Positions 41,725 through 51,221 of a stretch of 64,000 nucleotides of DNA are shown here, piece by piece. The DNA is from Methylomarinovum caldicuralii (lineage in GTDB: Bacteria; Pseudomonadota; Gammaproteobacteria; Methylococcales; Methylothermaceae), in assembly GCF_033126985.1 (NCBI RefSeq), contig NZ_AP024714.1:2372990-2436989 (forward strand), written 5' to 3'. Made by a program: the position numbers and the translations under genes. Positions within the stretch are counted from its first letter, which is position 1. Each line of letters opens with the position of its first letter. Below the pieces are notes generated by a model, which made no database searches, had not been told where the DNA came from, and saw nothing but the letters and a program-made list of their open reading frames with translations.

Positions 41725-43263
41725 ATGACGACGACCAGACACGTGGAAATCATGGACACCACCCTGCGGGACGGGGAGCAGACCCAGGGCGTGTCGTTCT
41801 CACCGGACGAGAAGATCAACCTGGCCAAGGCTCTGCTGGAGCGGGTCCGGGTGGACCGCATCGAGGTAGCCTCGGCCCGGGTTTCTGCCAAGGAAAAGGA
41901 GGCGGTCACGCGGATCAACCAGTGGGCCACGGAAAACGGGCTGGCCGAGCGGGTCGAGGTGCTGGGTTTCGTCGATCACACCCTGAGCGTGGACTGGATC
42001 TGCAACACCGGCGGCCGCGTCATCAACCTGCTCACCAAGGGCAGCGACAAGCACTGCCGCCTGCAGCTCAGAAAAACCCTGGAGGAACACCTGGCCGACA
42101 TCTGCCGCACGGTGAACTACGCCAAGGAGCGGGGGCTGACGGTCAACGTCTATCTGGAGGACTGGTCCAACGGCTACCGCGACAGCCCCAACTACGTCTT
42201 CGCCCTGATGGACCGCCTCAAGGATTTAGGCGTCGCCCGCTTCATGCTCCCCGACACCCTGGGGGTGATGGCGCCGGACGAAGTGGAGGCGGCCGTGGGC
42301 GACATGTGCCGCCGCTATCCGGGGCTGCACTTCGATTTCCATCCTCACAACGACTACGGCCTCGGCACCGCCAACTGCCTCTATGCGGTCCGCGGCGGCG
42401 CCAGAGGGGTCCATTGCACCGTCAACTGCCTCGGGGAACGGGCCGGCAACGCCTCCCTGGCGGAAGTGGCGGTGGTGCTGCGCGACAAGCAGGGGGTTAA
42501 GCTGCGCATCGACGAATCCCAGCTGGTGCGCATCAGCGACATGGTGGAACGCTTCTCCGGCAAGCGGGTGGCCGCCAACGCTCCCATCGTCGGCAGCGAC
42601 GTCTTCACCCAGACCGCCGGCATCCACGCCGACGGCGACCAGAAGGGCGGCCTGTACCAGAGCCCGCTGCGGCCGGAGCGCTTCGGCCGCAGCCACAGCT
42701 ACGCCCTCGGCAAGATGAGCGGCAAGGCGTCCCTGCGCAAGAATCTGGAGCGCCTCGGCATCGAACTGAACGAGGACCAGCAGCGCAAGGTGCTGGCGCG
42801 GATCGTCGAGCTGGGAGACGCCAAACAACGCATCACCACCGACGATCTCCCCTTCATCATCGCCGACGTGCTGGAGGCGGAAAGCTATCAGCACATCCAG
42901 CTCTTGGGCTGCGCCGTCACCAGCGGGCTGGAACTGCCTTCCACCGCCAGCATCCGGGTCGAGGTGGACGGCGAGATCCACACCGCTTCCGGTGCCGGCA
43001 ACGGCGGCTTCGACGCCTTCATCGACGCCATCGACCAGGTTCTGGCCCGCTACGACGTACAGTTGCCCAAGCTGGCCGACTACGAAGTGCGCATCCCCAA
43101 GGGCGGCCACACCTCGGCGCTGACCGAGTGCATCATCACCTGGGAGGACGACAGCCGCACCCGGGTCACCCGCGGGGTTCACGTCAATCAGGTGTTCGCC
43201 TCGGTGGAAGCGACTCTGAAGCTCATCAACCTGTTGCTCGAGGAAAGGCGGAGGACGTCATGA
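41725..43263 (+). CDS. 2-isopropylmalate/citramalate synthase-like acyltransferase
   Basis: A 512-residue enzyme of the DRE-TIM metallolyase superfamily. The N-terminal barrel has EIMDTTLRDGEQTQGVSF (the DRE motif) and the metal site HPHNDYG; the connecting part has AGIHADG; the C-terminal regulatory domain (from about 390) looks like LeuA dimer domains with SSA-like Gly turns (SGAGNGG). It condenses acetyl-CoA with a 2-oxo acid. Isopropylmalate, citramalate and related synthases cannot be separated safely from sequence alone. Its stop overlaps the next gene start. Confidence 0.85.
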   Translation: MTTTRHVEIMDTTLRDGEQTQGVSFSPDEKINLAKALLERVRVDRIEVASARVSAKEKEAVTRINQWATENGLAERVEVLGFVDHTLSVDWICNTGGRVINLLTKGSDKHCRLQLRKTLEEHLADICRTVNYAKERGLTVNVYLEDWSNGYRDSPNYVFALMDRLKDLGVARFMLPDTLGVMAPDEVEAAVGDMCRRYPGLHFDFHPHNDYGLGTANCLYAVRGGARGVHCTVNCLGERAGNASLAEVAVVLRDKQGVKLRIDESQLVRISDMVERFSGKRVAANAPIVGSDVFTQTAGIHADGDQKGGLYQSPLRPERFGRSHSYALGKMSGKASLRKNLERLGIELNEDQQRKVLARIVELGDAKQRITTDDLPFIIADVLEAESYQHIQLLGCAVTSGLELPSTASIRVEVDGEIHTASGAGNGGFDAFIDAIDQVLARYDVQLPKLADYEVRIPKGGHTSALTECIITWEDDSRTRVTRGVHVNQVFASVEATLKLINLLLEERRRTS

Positions 43264-43529
43264 TCGGAGGACTGGTCGCCATCGCCATCGCCGTCTGGTT
43301 CTTCACCAGCGCCCAGAAACTTCCCGGCAGGGACCCGATCCAGTGGGGCGCCGTCGGCGTGGTGGTCTATTACCTGACCGTCGCCCTGTGGTCGGTGGTC
43401 AGCGACCTGGGGTTCCTGGCCGATTTCCACCACCGCAGCGTCGCTATCGGTGCCTTCATGCACTACCTGGGCGTCGCCCTGGGGGTTGTGGCCGCCTGGC
43501 TGGTGAAACGGCGTTGGCTCCAGGCTTGA
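43260..43529 (+). CDS. Small membrane protein (89 aa)
   Basis: An unrecognised protein with three hydrophobic segments: IGGLVAIAIAVWFFTSA, AVGVVVYYLTVALWSVV and HYLGVALGVVAAWLV. No charged active-site pattern is visible. The ATGA overlap with the synthase gene and two-base distance to the following glycosyltransferase place it in one operon; the C-terminal tail is basic. Confidence 0.75.
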   Translation: MIGGLVAIAIAVWFFTSAQKLPGRDPIQWGAVGVVVYYLTVALWSVVSDLGFLADFHHRSVAIGAFMHYLGVALGVVAAWLVKRRWLQA

Positions 43530-43531
43530 GC

Positions 43532-44692
43532 GTGCGCCACGTTGCCCTGTTCCTCTACGGTCTGACCGGAGGTGGGGCCACCCGGCGCACCCTGGCCCTG
43601 GCCGAAGGCTTCAGCGAGCACGGCCTTCGCACCGACCTGGTCGTGATCGACCCCACAGGCCCCCTGGCCGAACGTCTCCCCCCGGCGCTCAACTTGATCG
43701 CCCTGGATTCCTGGGCGCTGCGGTTCCGGCGCCGCTTCCGCCCCCGACGCCGCCCGCTCATGGAGGCGGCCGCCCCGGCGCTGGCCGAATACCTGCGCCG
43801 CCACCGCCCCGACCTGCTGCTGTCGGCCGCCAACCATGCGCACATGAGCGCCGTAGAGGGCCGCCGCCTGAGCGCCACCGGCATCCCCTTGGTCCTGCGG
43901 GTCAGCAATCACCTCACCGCCTCCCACGAACAGACGGGGCAACTGGCACGCCTGCAAAGGGCGCGGACCCTGTATGGCGAGGCGGACGCGGCCATCGCCG
44001 TCTGTCACGATATCGCGGCCGATCTGCGCCGCCACGTCCCCGTTCTCCGGGAGCGGGTGTTCGTGGCCACCAACCCTACCCTGACGCCGGAAATCGAAAC
44101 CCTCGCCCGCCAACCTGTCGACCACCCCTGGGCCGACGACCCAAGCCGTCCGTTGATCGTCGCTGCCGGCCGGCTGTCGCCCCAGAAGGATTTTCCCACC
44201 CTGATACGGGCCCTGGCACGCCTGCGGCAACCTGCCCGCCTGGTCATTCTCGGCGAAGGCAAACAACGCCCGCAGCTGGAACGGCTTATCCGATCATTGG
44301 GCCTGACGGACCGGGTGGTCCTGCCGGGTTTTACCACCAATCCCTATGCCTGGATGGCCCGGGCCGATCTGTTCGTTCTCTCCTCCCGCTGGGAAGGTTT
44401 CCCCGGCGTCCTGGTGGAAGCCATGGCCTGCGGCTGTCCGGTGGTCAGCACCGACTGCCCCAGCGGGCCGCGGGAGCTTCTTGAGAACGGCCGCCTCGGC
44501 CCCCTGGTACCGGTCGGAGACGATCAGGCCCTGGCCGAAGCGATGCAACAGGCGCTGCAGACACCCGCAGACGTCGCCGCACTGCGCCATAGCGCCTGGC
44601 GCTACACGCCGGCGCGGGCCGTGGCGGAATATCTGCAGATTCTGCAGACGGTCAGTGGCCGCGCTGGACGAACCAGGCCGCCACGCCCGTGA
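43532..44692 (+). CDS. GT4-family glycosyltransferase
   Basis: A 386-residue GT-B enzyme. The GTG start gives the family-like opening RHVALFLYGLTGGGATRRTL; the donor domain has VAAGRLSPQKDF, LVILGEGKQRPQLE and the E-x7-E motif in WEGFPGVLVEAMACG. It probably adds a sugar to a lipid or glycan. The 3' end overlaps the convergent CDP-alcohol transferase by 41 bases, and the whole neighbourhood concerns envelope polymers. Confidence 0.88.
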   Translation: MRHVALFLYGLTGGGATRRTLALAEGFSEHGLRTDLVVIDPTGPLAERLPPALNLIALDSWALRFRRRFRPRRRPLMEAAAPALAEYLRRHRPDLLLSAANHAHMSAVEGRRLSATGIPLVLRVSNHLTASHEQTGQLARLQRARTLYGEADAAIAVCHDIAADLRRHVPVLRERVFVATNPTLTPEIETLARQPVDHPWADDPSRPLIVAAGRLSPQKDFPTLIRALARLRQPARLVILGEGKQRPQLERLIRSLGLTDRVVLPGFTTNPYAWMARADLFVLSSRWEGFPGVLVEAMACGCPVVSTDCPSGPRELLENGRLGPLVPVGDDQALAEAMQQALQTPADVAALRHSAWRYTPARAVAEYLQILQTVSGRAGRTRPPRP

Positions 44693-45839
44693 CGCCGTCC
44701 GGATCGACCTGATCGAGCCAGGAAACCAGCCGCTCGCCCCGGCGCTTGCGCCACAAAGCCAGCCCCAACCGCCACCACAGGAACAGCGTGGAAGCCAGCG
44801 TCCAGAGCGTCACCGCCTCGAAACCCAGATCGGGACGGCCCAGCACATAACCGGCGCTCAGCAGGATCAGACAAGGATTGCGCCGGGCGGTAAGCAGCCG
44901 GTTGACCGAATCGGTCACCTCCCAGGTGAAGATGCTGAAACCGATGAAGCGTTTGAACAGCGCCTCGGCAAGGCGCCCCCCCACGTAGCCGGCCAACAGC
45001 AGCCAGAAGGTTTCCATCAGGGGCAGCTTCACCACCAGTGGCTGGTAATTCTCCAACCCCAGCCCCCATGCCAGATACCACAACGGCGGATGGACCACAT
45101 CGAGGACGTGGTCGAAGAAATGCCCGAAGCGGCTAGAATCCACCGTCACCCGCGCCAGCTTGCCGTCAACGGTGTCGAGGAAAGTCATGAGCCATCCCAG
45201 CACCAGTCCCAGCCCCAGATACCCCTGCAAAAACAGGATCCCGACCAGGATCGCCAGCACCCAACTGGTGGCGGTGACGTGATTGGGGCGGATCCCGTAG
45301 CGCACGCAGAAACGCACCGCCCGCTCCGCCAGCCGCGGCCAGACCCACTTGGTCACCAGATCGGTAACGCCCTTGTAAGACTCGTCGAACAGGTGGCGCT
45401 CCAGCCGGGATGCGTTCCCCGCCGTCACCGGCAGCACGAAGGGAGGAGAAACCTTGCGCAGCTTCTGGGTGACACCGGAGGCCAGCTGGTCCGGCGTCAC
45501 CCGCACGAAACGGCCACGGTCGCCTTCTCCCTGCAACAGCGCGAGCGCCGCCGGGAACCGCCCGGCATCGGTCCAGACTGCGACGACCTGCCCCGCCCGT
45601 TCCAGGGCCAGGTCCTCCTCACGCCGAAGCAATGCCGCGATCAGGCGCTCATCGTAGAGAAAATCCCGCCGCAGCAGCAGTACCCGGCCTGCCGCATCGT
45701 CTCGCCCCGAAGATTCCGACCAGGGGGCCACGCTATCCTCCCGGCACTTCTGCCGCAGGACACGGGCGATGCGTTCGTCCGCGGACAATCCCCACAGATC
45801 AGGCGCGGACTGGCCTAGCAGATGATAATAAATGGTCAT
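44652..45839 (-). CDS. CDP-alcohol phosphatidyltransferase with degenerate nucleotidyltransferase-like N domain
   Basis: A 395-residue membrane enzyme. Residues about 190-395 are the membrane domain with the complete signature D-x2-DG-x2-AR-x8-G-x3-D-x3-D (DTVDGKLARVTVDSSRFG then HFFDHVLD). It transfers an alcohol-phosphate from a CDP-alcohol, or a phosphatidyl group from CDP-diacylglycerol. Residues 1-150 resemble the nucleotidyltransferase half of bifunctional IPCT/DIPPS-type enzymes, but without the GxGTR loop, which instead occurs in the separate enzyme at 46011-46784. The two genes are divergent from a common AT-rich spacer, suggesting cooperation. Confidence 0.85.
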   Translation of the reverse strand: MTIYYHLLGQSAPDLWGLSADERIARVLRQKCREDSVAPWSESSGRDDAAGRVLLLRRDFLYDERLIAALLRREEDLALERAGQVVAVWTDAGRFPAALALLQGEGDRGRFVRVTPDQLASGVTQKLRKVSPPFVLPVTAGNASRLERHLFDESYKGVTDLVTKWVWPRLAERAVRFCVRYGIRPNHVTATSWVLAILVGILFLQGYLGLGLVLGWLMTFLDTVDGKLARVTVDSSRFGHFFDHVLDVVHPPLWYLAWGLGLENYQPLVVKLPLMETFWLLLAGYVGGRLAEALFKRFIGFSIFTWEVTDSVNRLLTARRNPCLILLSAGYVLGRPDLGFEAVTLWTLASTLFLWWRLGLALWRKRRGERLVSWLDQVDPDGVTGVAAWFVQRGH

Positions 45840-46010
45840 CGAATGCTCCTATACGATTGTCTTTTGGCAAAGCGCAACAAAAGAAATTCAGCTTGAGTTA
45901 ATCAGGCGTTTTGGATACTCTGAGGTTACAAAAATATTACAATCACCTTGGACTTTTCAGCTTGTTGCCGCTTCGCCACAAGCCGCTTTCGATCAGGAAA
46001 AATCTCACCC
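45840..46010. promoter_or_regulatory. AT-rich divergent promoter region
   Basis: This spacer between the divergent CDP-alcohol transferase and nucleotidyltransferase genes is clearly AT richer than the surroundings, with runs such as ACAAAAATATTACAATC. It probably holds promoters for both. I could not settle on one -35/-10 pair. AGGAAAAA lies just before the ATG at 46011. Confidence 0.5.
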
Positions 46011-46784
46011 ATGAAAGCCATCATCCTCAGCGCCGGCCAGGGAACCCGCCTGCTCCCCCTGACTTCAGACAAACCCAAATGCACCCTGAAACTGGAAGGC
46101 AGGGGGATCATCGAATGGCAGATCGACGCCCTGATGGCGGCCGGCGTGCATGATATCGTCGTCGTCGCCGGATACAAAATGGAAAAGGTCCGACACCTCC
46201 TTGACCGGCGCTACGGCAAGGGAGCGGTCAGAATCGTCTTCAACCCCTTCTATGAGGTGGCCGACAATCTGGCCAGCTGCTGGATGGTGCGCGAGGAAAT
46301 GACCGGCGACTTTCTTCTCATCAACGGCGATACCCTGTTCGAACCGCTGCTGGCGCAGCGGATGATCGCCCAAGATCAGCCGATCACCCTGGCCCGGGAC
46401 GAGAAGCCCCATTACGACGATGACGACATGAAGCTGATCCTCCAGGGCGACCGGCTTCTCTCCATCGGCAAGAAGCTGCCCCTGGAACGGGTCAACGGCG
46501 AATCCATCGGCATGATCCGGTTCCGCCCCGAAGGCGCGGACCTGTTCCGCCGGACCATTGAGGACTGCATGCGGGAACCGGCCGCGCTGCAGCGCTGGTA
46601 TCTGTCGGTCATCGACGAGATCGCCCAGTCGGGTCAGCCGGTCTGGACCCACAACATTCACGGGCTCGACTGGACGGAGATCGACTATCCGCTCGATTTC
46701 AAACACGCCGAGGCCATGGTCCGGCAATGGGACTGGGGCGCCGCCGAGGAGGCCCCGGAAGCCTGCCTCTCCTCAATCTACTGA
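46011..46784 (+). CDS. Nucleotidyltransferase (LicC/IPCT-like, candidate CTP:alcohol-phosphate cytidylyltransferase)
   Basis: A 257-residue enzyme of the NTP_transferase fold. The nucleotide loop is AIILSAGQGTRLLPLTSDKP with KC after it; GDFLLINGDTLFE has the metal-binding Asp. Small size and neighbours (a CDP-alcohol transferase divergent to it and a CDP-glycerol transferase-like gene convergent to it) suggest it makes the CDP-alcohol used by one of them, such as CDP-choline, CDP-inositol or a similar compound. The alcohol cannot be read from the sequence; a sugar-phosphate substrate remains possible. The start at 46011 gives the family-like MKAIILSAG. Confidence 0.82.
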   Translation: MKAIILSAGQGTRLLPLTSDKPKCTLKLEGRGIIEWQIDALMAAGVHDIVVVAGYKMEKVRHLLDRRYGKGAVRIVFNPFYEVADNLASCWMVREEMTGDFLLINGDTLFEPLLAQRMIAQDQPITLARDEKPHYDDDDMKLILQGDRLLSIGKKLPLERVNGESIGMIRFRPEGADLFRRTIEDCMREPAALQRWYLSVIDEIAQSGQPVWTHNIHGLDWTEIDYPLDFKHAEAMVRQWDWGAAEEAPEACLSSIY

Positions 46785-47932
46785 CTATCGCGCTTCCGCT
46801 GCAGAAATTCCGCGATGGCATCGGCGCCCCGTTCGGCGGCGGTGCTGTCATTGCAGGTCAGGAAGGTGTAAGCGAACGCTTCCCGCTGCCGGGGCAGATA
46901 GGTTTCCTGCAACGCCTCGGCCCGCTCCAGCGCCGGACGCAACTGGGTGGCGACATCATCGACCACCTGCCCCAGATTCCAATGGTAGTAGAACGGGTTC
47001 CCCTGCCAGTCGACCCGGTGTCCGTTAAGGAAGACACAGGGCCGCGGTTCCAGCAGGAATTCGTATACCTGACTGCTGACATCCCCCAGATAAATGTCCG
47101 CCGCCAGCATGTAGGTCATGTCGGTCGAGGCCATGCTGCCGGTGTCGATATGTATGTTGGGGAGCTTGCGGTACCGGCGCGGCAAATGGGCGCCGTGACG
47201 CAGGCGGCGTTTGAACAGCACCACGTGGGGGGCGAAGATCAAATTGAAATCGCGGTTTCGGGCGAAGAATTCCAGGACCTCCAGTCCCATGGGGCGCCAG
47301 GAGGACACCGCCTGATCGAAATGCGGGTTGTACACCACCACCGGATTGTCGTTGGCGAAGAACCGCTGCCGGCCTTTTCCCAGGCCGCGCACCACCTCGA
47401 ACTTGGGCCACCCCACCGCCGCATAGCTTCCCGGGCGTAACCGGCCCAGTTCGGTCAGGCGGTCCACGTATTTGCGCCCCGGCAGCAGGGTGAAATCGAA
47501 GGCGCCGGATTTCTCGTCGAATCCGCCTTCCCGGTCCCCGGCCCCGTGACGGGCGTGAATCATGATGAGATCGGTGAGACCGTAACGGGTGCGGAGCTGC
47601 AGGCAATTGCGTTCCGGCGCCACCAGCACGTCGAGGGAGCGGAAGAAATCCAGATTGTTCCGCAAAACCTCACGCTTGCGCCGCAGGCTCTTTAGGGAAA
47701 CGATGGGATCGACCAGCGCGTAAAGCCACGATGGGCGCAGCCGGCGGAACCGGCAGCGATGCCCGGGATACAAGGCCGCGATGGCGTCGAGCATCCGTTT
47801 CTCGTGCGCGGCGGAATAGGCGATGACGACCTCGAATCCGGGATGCCGCCGCGAGAGTTCAAAGGCGTACGGTGCCGCATGGGGCACCTGGTGGGGTGCA
47901 TAATGATTGAACAGAAAACCGACTTTCATCAC
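46778..47932 (-). CDS. CDP-glycerol glycerophosphotransferase-like (TagF/TagB family)
   Basis: A 384-residue soluble or peripheral GT-B-like enzyme. The C-terminal half carries the family features: HFDQAVSSWRPMG, a FAPHVVLFKRR segment, DMTYMLAADIYLGDVSSQVY (the conserved D-x-S-S/Q loop) and LEPRPCVFLNGHRVDW. TagF/TagB-family enzymes transfer glycerol-phosphate or a similar alcohol-phosphate from a CDP donor to a polymer or lipid. It converges with the nucleotidyltransferase gene (7-base overlap of the ends). A polymer or decoration resembling teichoic acid would be unusual, but not unknown, in a Gram-negative envelope. Confidence 0.8.
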   Translation of the reverse strand: MMKVGFLFNHYAPHQVPHAAPYAFELSRRHPGFEVVIAYSAAHEKRMLDAIAALYPGHRCRFRRLRPSWLYALVDPIVSLKSLRRKREVLRNNLDFFRSLDVLVAPERNCLQLRTRYGLTDLIMIHARHGAGDREGGFDEKSGAFDFTLLPGRKYVDRLTELGRLRPGSYAAVGWPKFEVVRGLGKGRQRFFANDNPVVVYNPHFDQAVSSWRPMGLEVLEFFARNRDFNLIFAPHVVLFKRRLRHGAHLPRRYRKLPNIHIDTGSMASTDMTYMLAADIYLGDVSSQVYEFLLEPRPCVFLNGHRVDWQGNPFYYHWNLGQVVDDVATQLRPALERAEALQETYLPRQREAFAYTFLTCNDSTAAERGADAIAEFLQRKRDSQ

Positions 47933-48100
47933 GACTGAAACGCAAACGAGATCACACCTCCCGGTGCTCCGGGCGGTGCGATCAAATGGAAGGGAAATCC
48001 GGACCGGTTACAACCGGCGCAAAACCGGCCCAGATTGTACCGCGAACCGAAACCGGCTGCTTGGGGATCTGCAGATCGCCGACGCGCGAGGCCGACCCGA

Positions 48101-48559
48101 TTAATCCGCTGCGAAAGGACGCAATTCCCCCGGCTTGCGCAGCATCTTGTCCACTTCCCCCTGATGCAGCTCTTCCGCGGCCACCATGCGACGGGCGTAG
48201 TCCTCCAGCAGGATCGACTTGCCCTCCACCCGTTGCAGCAATTCCCGGTACACCGCCAAGGTGGCCTGCTCGTGTTCGAGGGATTCGCGCAGAATGTCCC
48301 CGATATCGTGTTTGTGCGTTTCGAGCAACGGGCCGATCCCGAGGGACGGGTGTCCTCCCAGATGGGTGATCAGCTCACCCGCCTCCCGCGCGTGGACCAG
48401 GGATTCCTGGGCCTGGCTTTCCATCCAGGAAACGATGGGAATGCGGTTGTAGCCGAAGATCATGAAGGAATAGTGGGTGTAGCGCACCACCCCCGCCAGC
48501 TCCAGTTCCAGAATCCTGTTCAACAGTTCGATGGCTTTTTCACGGTCCTGATCGTTCAT
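48101..48559 (-). CDS. Bacterioferritin/DUF455-type ferritin-like protein
   Basis: A 152-residue four-helix-bundle protein. Helix A has LNRILELELAGVVRYTHYSF; helix B has WMESQAQESLVHAREAGEL; helix C has ILRESLEHEQATLAVYREL; helix D has MVAAEELHQGEVDKML. The Glu/His pattern (E-x-x-x...E-x-x-H, repeated in the second half) is that of a di-iron site as in bacterioferritins. It would store or detoxify iron. The start at 48559 is set by GAGGAGGTG upstream; longer frames are not family-like. Confidence 0.85.
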   Translation of the reverse strand: MNDQDREKAIELLNRILELELAGVVRYTHYSFMIFGYNRIPIVSWMESQAQESLVHAREAGELITHLGGHPSLGIGPLLETHKHDIGDILRESLEHEQATLAVYRELLQRVEGKSILLEDYARRMVAAEELHQGEVDKMLRKPGELRPFAAD

Positions 48560-48707
48560 GGCGAACACCTCCTCGTGGTTTGCAGGAAATGATGATGACG
48601 CCTGCCGGCCGTTTCGGCAACCTTCAGCCACGACCATCCCAGTGATGCGCTTGCCTGCGGGCGCCAGGCAGGGTAGGCTGGGGCCATCGACGGCAAGGGA
48701 GAAGCAA

Positions 48708-50030
48708 ATGGCCATACGCCGGTGGCTCCTGCTGTTTCTGGTATGTCTGCCTCTGCTGGTGCGCGCCGGCGGGGTGGCGCTGCAGCTGGATCTGGAAGGG
48801 CCCATCGGCCCAGCGGCGGCCGACTATGTCGAAAGCGGCCTGGCCCACGCCGCCGAGGAAGGTGCGGTGCTGGTCGTCCTGCGCATCGACACACCCGGCG
48901 GCCTCGACGCTTCCATGCGCGCCATCATCAAACAGATCATCGCCTCCCCGGTCCCGGTGGTCGCCTACGTCGCCCCCAGCGGGGCGCGGGCCGCCAGCGC
49001 CGGCACCTACATCGTCTATGCCGCCCACGTCGCCGCCATGGCCCCGGCCACCAGCATCGGCGCCGCCACTCCGGTGCAGCTTGGCGGCCTTTCTCCGCCC
49101 GGCAGGGGGGATAAGAAAAAGGCAAAACCGGCCGCATCGGCCATGGAACGCAAGATGGTCAACGACGCGGTGGCCTTCATCAAGGGACTGGCGCAGATGC
49201 GCGGCCGCAACGCCGAGTGGGCGGAGAAGGCGGTGCGGGAGGCGGCCACCCTCACCGCCGAGGAGGCGCTGCGGCAAAAGGTCATCGATCTTGTTGCCAC
49301 CGACATCGGCGACCTGCTGCGCCGGCTCGACGGCCGCAAGGTCCAGGTGCTGGGACGCACGGTCACCCTGGACACCGACGGCCTGACGCTGGAACGCTGG
49401 CGGCCGGACTGGCGCACCCGCCTGCTGGCGGTGCTCACCGACCCCAACGTCGCTTACATCCTGATGCTGATCGGCATCTACGGCCTGCTGTTCGAATTCT
49501 CCAATCCCGGCGCCGTGGTGCCGGGGGTGCTGGGGGGCATCTGCCTGCTGCTGGCCCTGTTCGCCTTCCAGGTGCTGCCGGTCAATTACGCCGGCTTGGG
49601 GCTGATTCTGCTGGGACTGGCGCTGATGGTGGCCGAGGCCTTCGTGCCCAGCTTCGGCATCCTCGGCATCGGCGGCATCGTCGCCTTCACCCTGGGCTCG
49701 ATCCTGCTGCTGGACACCGGGGTGCCGGGCTTCGAGATCCAGCGGGAGCTGATCCTCGGTTTCGCCATCGCTTCGGGGCTGCTGCTGATCGTCGGTCTGG
49801 GGCTGGTTCTCAGGGCCCGCAGGCGTCCCGCCCTGACTGGCGCCGAGGAGGTGCTGCAGCATCCGGCCGTCGCCCTGGAGGACTTCGAGCAAGAAGGCTG
49901 GGTCCTGGTGCTGGGGGAACGCTGGCGCGCGGTCAGCGACCGGCCGGTGCGCAAGGGCCAGCGCCTCAAGGTCGTCGCCGTCGAAGGTCTCACGCTACAC
50001 GTCACACCCATCGGGGAGGAACGCCCATGA
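48708..50030 (+). CDS. NfeD-family membrane serine protease (long form)
   Basis: A 440-residue protein: signal peptide or first helix (residues 1-20), a ClpP-like periplasmic protease domain (about 25-225) with the nucleophile region [15 protein letters not shown] (Ser before AGT), four C-terminal membrane helices (about 265-375), and a small OB-fold NfeD domain at the end ([14 protein letters not shown]). NfeD proteins cleave stomatin-like partners and affect membrane microdomains. Its stop overlaps the start of an SPFH gene (ATGA), as is usual for this pair. Confidence 0.92.
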   Translation: MAIRRWLLLFLVCLPLLVRAGGVALQLDLEGPIGPAAADYVESGLAHAAEEGAVLVVLRIDTPGGLDASMRAIIKQIIASPVPVVAYVAPSGARAASAGTYIVYAAHVAAMAPATSIGAATPVQLGGLSPPGRGDKKKAKPAASAMERKMVNDAVAFIKGLAQMRGRNAEWAEKAVREAATLTAEEALRQKVIDLVATDIGDLLRRLDGRKVQVLGRTVTLDTDGLTLERWRPDWRTRLLAVLTDPNVAYILMLIGIYGLLFEFSNPGAVVPGVLGGICLLLALFAFQVLPVNYAGLGLILLGLALMVAEAFVPSFGILGIGGIVAFTLGSILLLDTGVPGFEIQRELILGFAIASGLLLIVGLGLVLRARRRPALTGAEEVLQHPAVALEDFEQEGWVLVLGERWRAVSDRPVRKGQRLKVVAVEGLTLHVTPIGEERP

Positions 50031-50800
50031 ACGCCTTGATCGTCGTCATCGTCCTGCTGCTGATCTTCCTGCTCAGCGCCATCCGCATCCTGTGGGAATA
50101 CGAACGCGGGGTCATCTTCCTGCTGGGGCGCTTCTACAAGGTCAAGGGGCCGGGGCTGATCCTGGTCATCCCCTTCATCCAGCGCATGGTGCGGGTGGAC
50201 ATGCGCACAGTGGTGATGGACGTGCCGCGCCAGGACGTCATCTCCCGCGACAACGTCTCGGTACGGGTGGACGCGGTGGTCTATTTCCGCGTGGTGGACC
50301 CGGCCAAGGCCATCATCCAGGTGGAAAACTACTACGAGGCCACCAGCCAGCTGGCCCAGACCACGCTGCGCTCGGTCCTGGGGCAGCACGACCTGGACGA
50401 AATGCTCGCCGAGCGGGAGAAGCTCAACACCGACATCCAGGCCATCCTCGACGTCCAGACCGACGCCTGGGGCATCAAGGTCATCAACGTGGAGATCAAG
50501 CGCGTCGATCTGGACGAGAGCATGGTGCGTGCCATCGCCCGCCAGGCCGAGGCCGAGCGCGAACGGCGCGCCAAGATCATCCATGCCGAGGGGGAGATGC
50601 AGGCGGCGGAAAAGCTGCTGGAGGCCGCCCGCACCCTCTCCAAGGAGCGCCAGGCCATCCTGCTGCGCTATCTGCAGACCCTGATCGAGATCGCCGGCGA
50701 CAAGTCCAACACCATCGTCTTCCCGCTGCCGCTGGAATTCCTCAACCTGGTCAAAGGCACCACCGACAAAGATGATCGCGGTACTGCAGCGGGTCACTGA
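50027..50800 (+). CDS. SPFH/stomatin-like protein (partner of NfeD)
   Basis: A 257-residue membrane-anchored SPFH protein. An N-terminal hydrophobic helix ([16 protein letters not shown]) is followed by the SPFH domain ([38 protein letters not shown]) and a coiled coil ([20 protein letters not shown]). It forms large oligomers that organise membrane microdomains. Coupled to nfeD upstream and overlapping dtd by 29 bases downstream. Confidence 0.93.
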   Translation: MNALIVVIVLLLIFLLSAIRILWEYERGVIFLLGRFYKVKGPGLILVIPFIQRMVRVDMRTVVMDVPRQDVISRDNVSVRVDAVVYFRVVDPAKAIIQVENYYEATSQLAQTTLRSVLGQHDLDEMLAEREKLNTDIQAILDVQTDAWGIKVINVEIKRVDLDESMVRAIARQAEAERERRAKIIHAEGEMQAAEKLLEAARTLSKERQAILLRYLQTLIEIAGDKSNTIVFPLPLEFLNLVKGTTDKDDRGTAAGH

Positions 50801-51215
50801 GGCCCGCGTCACCGTCGCCGGGGAAACCGTGGGGGAGATCGGCCCCGGCCTGCTGGTGCTGGTGGCGGTGGAGAAAGGCGACGGTACGCCCCAGGCCGAG
50901 CGCATGGCCGAACGCCTGCTCGGCTACCGGGTGTTCGCCGACGCCGAGGGAAAGATGAACCTCAGCCTCACCGACACCGGCGGCGGCCTGCTGCTGGTGC
51001 CCCAGTTCACCCTCGCCGCCGACACCCGCAAGGGCACCCGCCCCAGCTTCACCCCCGCGGCCGATCCGCAAACCGGGCGGCGCCTGTTCGAGCATCTGGT
51101 CCAGAGCTGCCGCCGGCGTCACCGCCCGGTGGCGAGCGGCCGTTTCGGGGCCGAGATGCAGGTGGCCCTGGTCAACAACGGGCCGGTGACCTTCATCCTC
51201 AAAGCCCACCCCTGA
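50772..51215 (+). CDS. dtd: D-aminoacyl-tRNA deacylase
   Basis: A 147-residue enzyme that hydrolyses D-aminoacyl-tRNAs. Both signature motifs are present: the SQxxT-equivalent as [20 protein letters not shown], and the Gly-cisPro motif NGPVTF near the end. Note Pro in place of the usual Ser before QFT. The start lies inside the SPFH gene, implying coupled translation. Normal length. Confidence 0.95.
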   Translation: MIAVLQRVTEARVTVAGETVGEIGPGLLVLVAVEKGDGTPQAERMAERLLGYRVFADAEGKMNLSLTDTGGGLLLVPQFTLAADTRKGTRPSFTPAADPQTGRRLFEHLVQSCRRRHRPVASGRFGAEMQVALVNNGPVTFILKAHP

Positions 51216-51221
51216 AACCGC

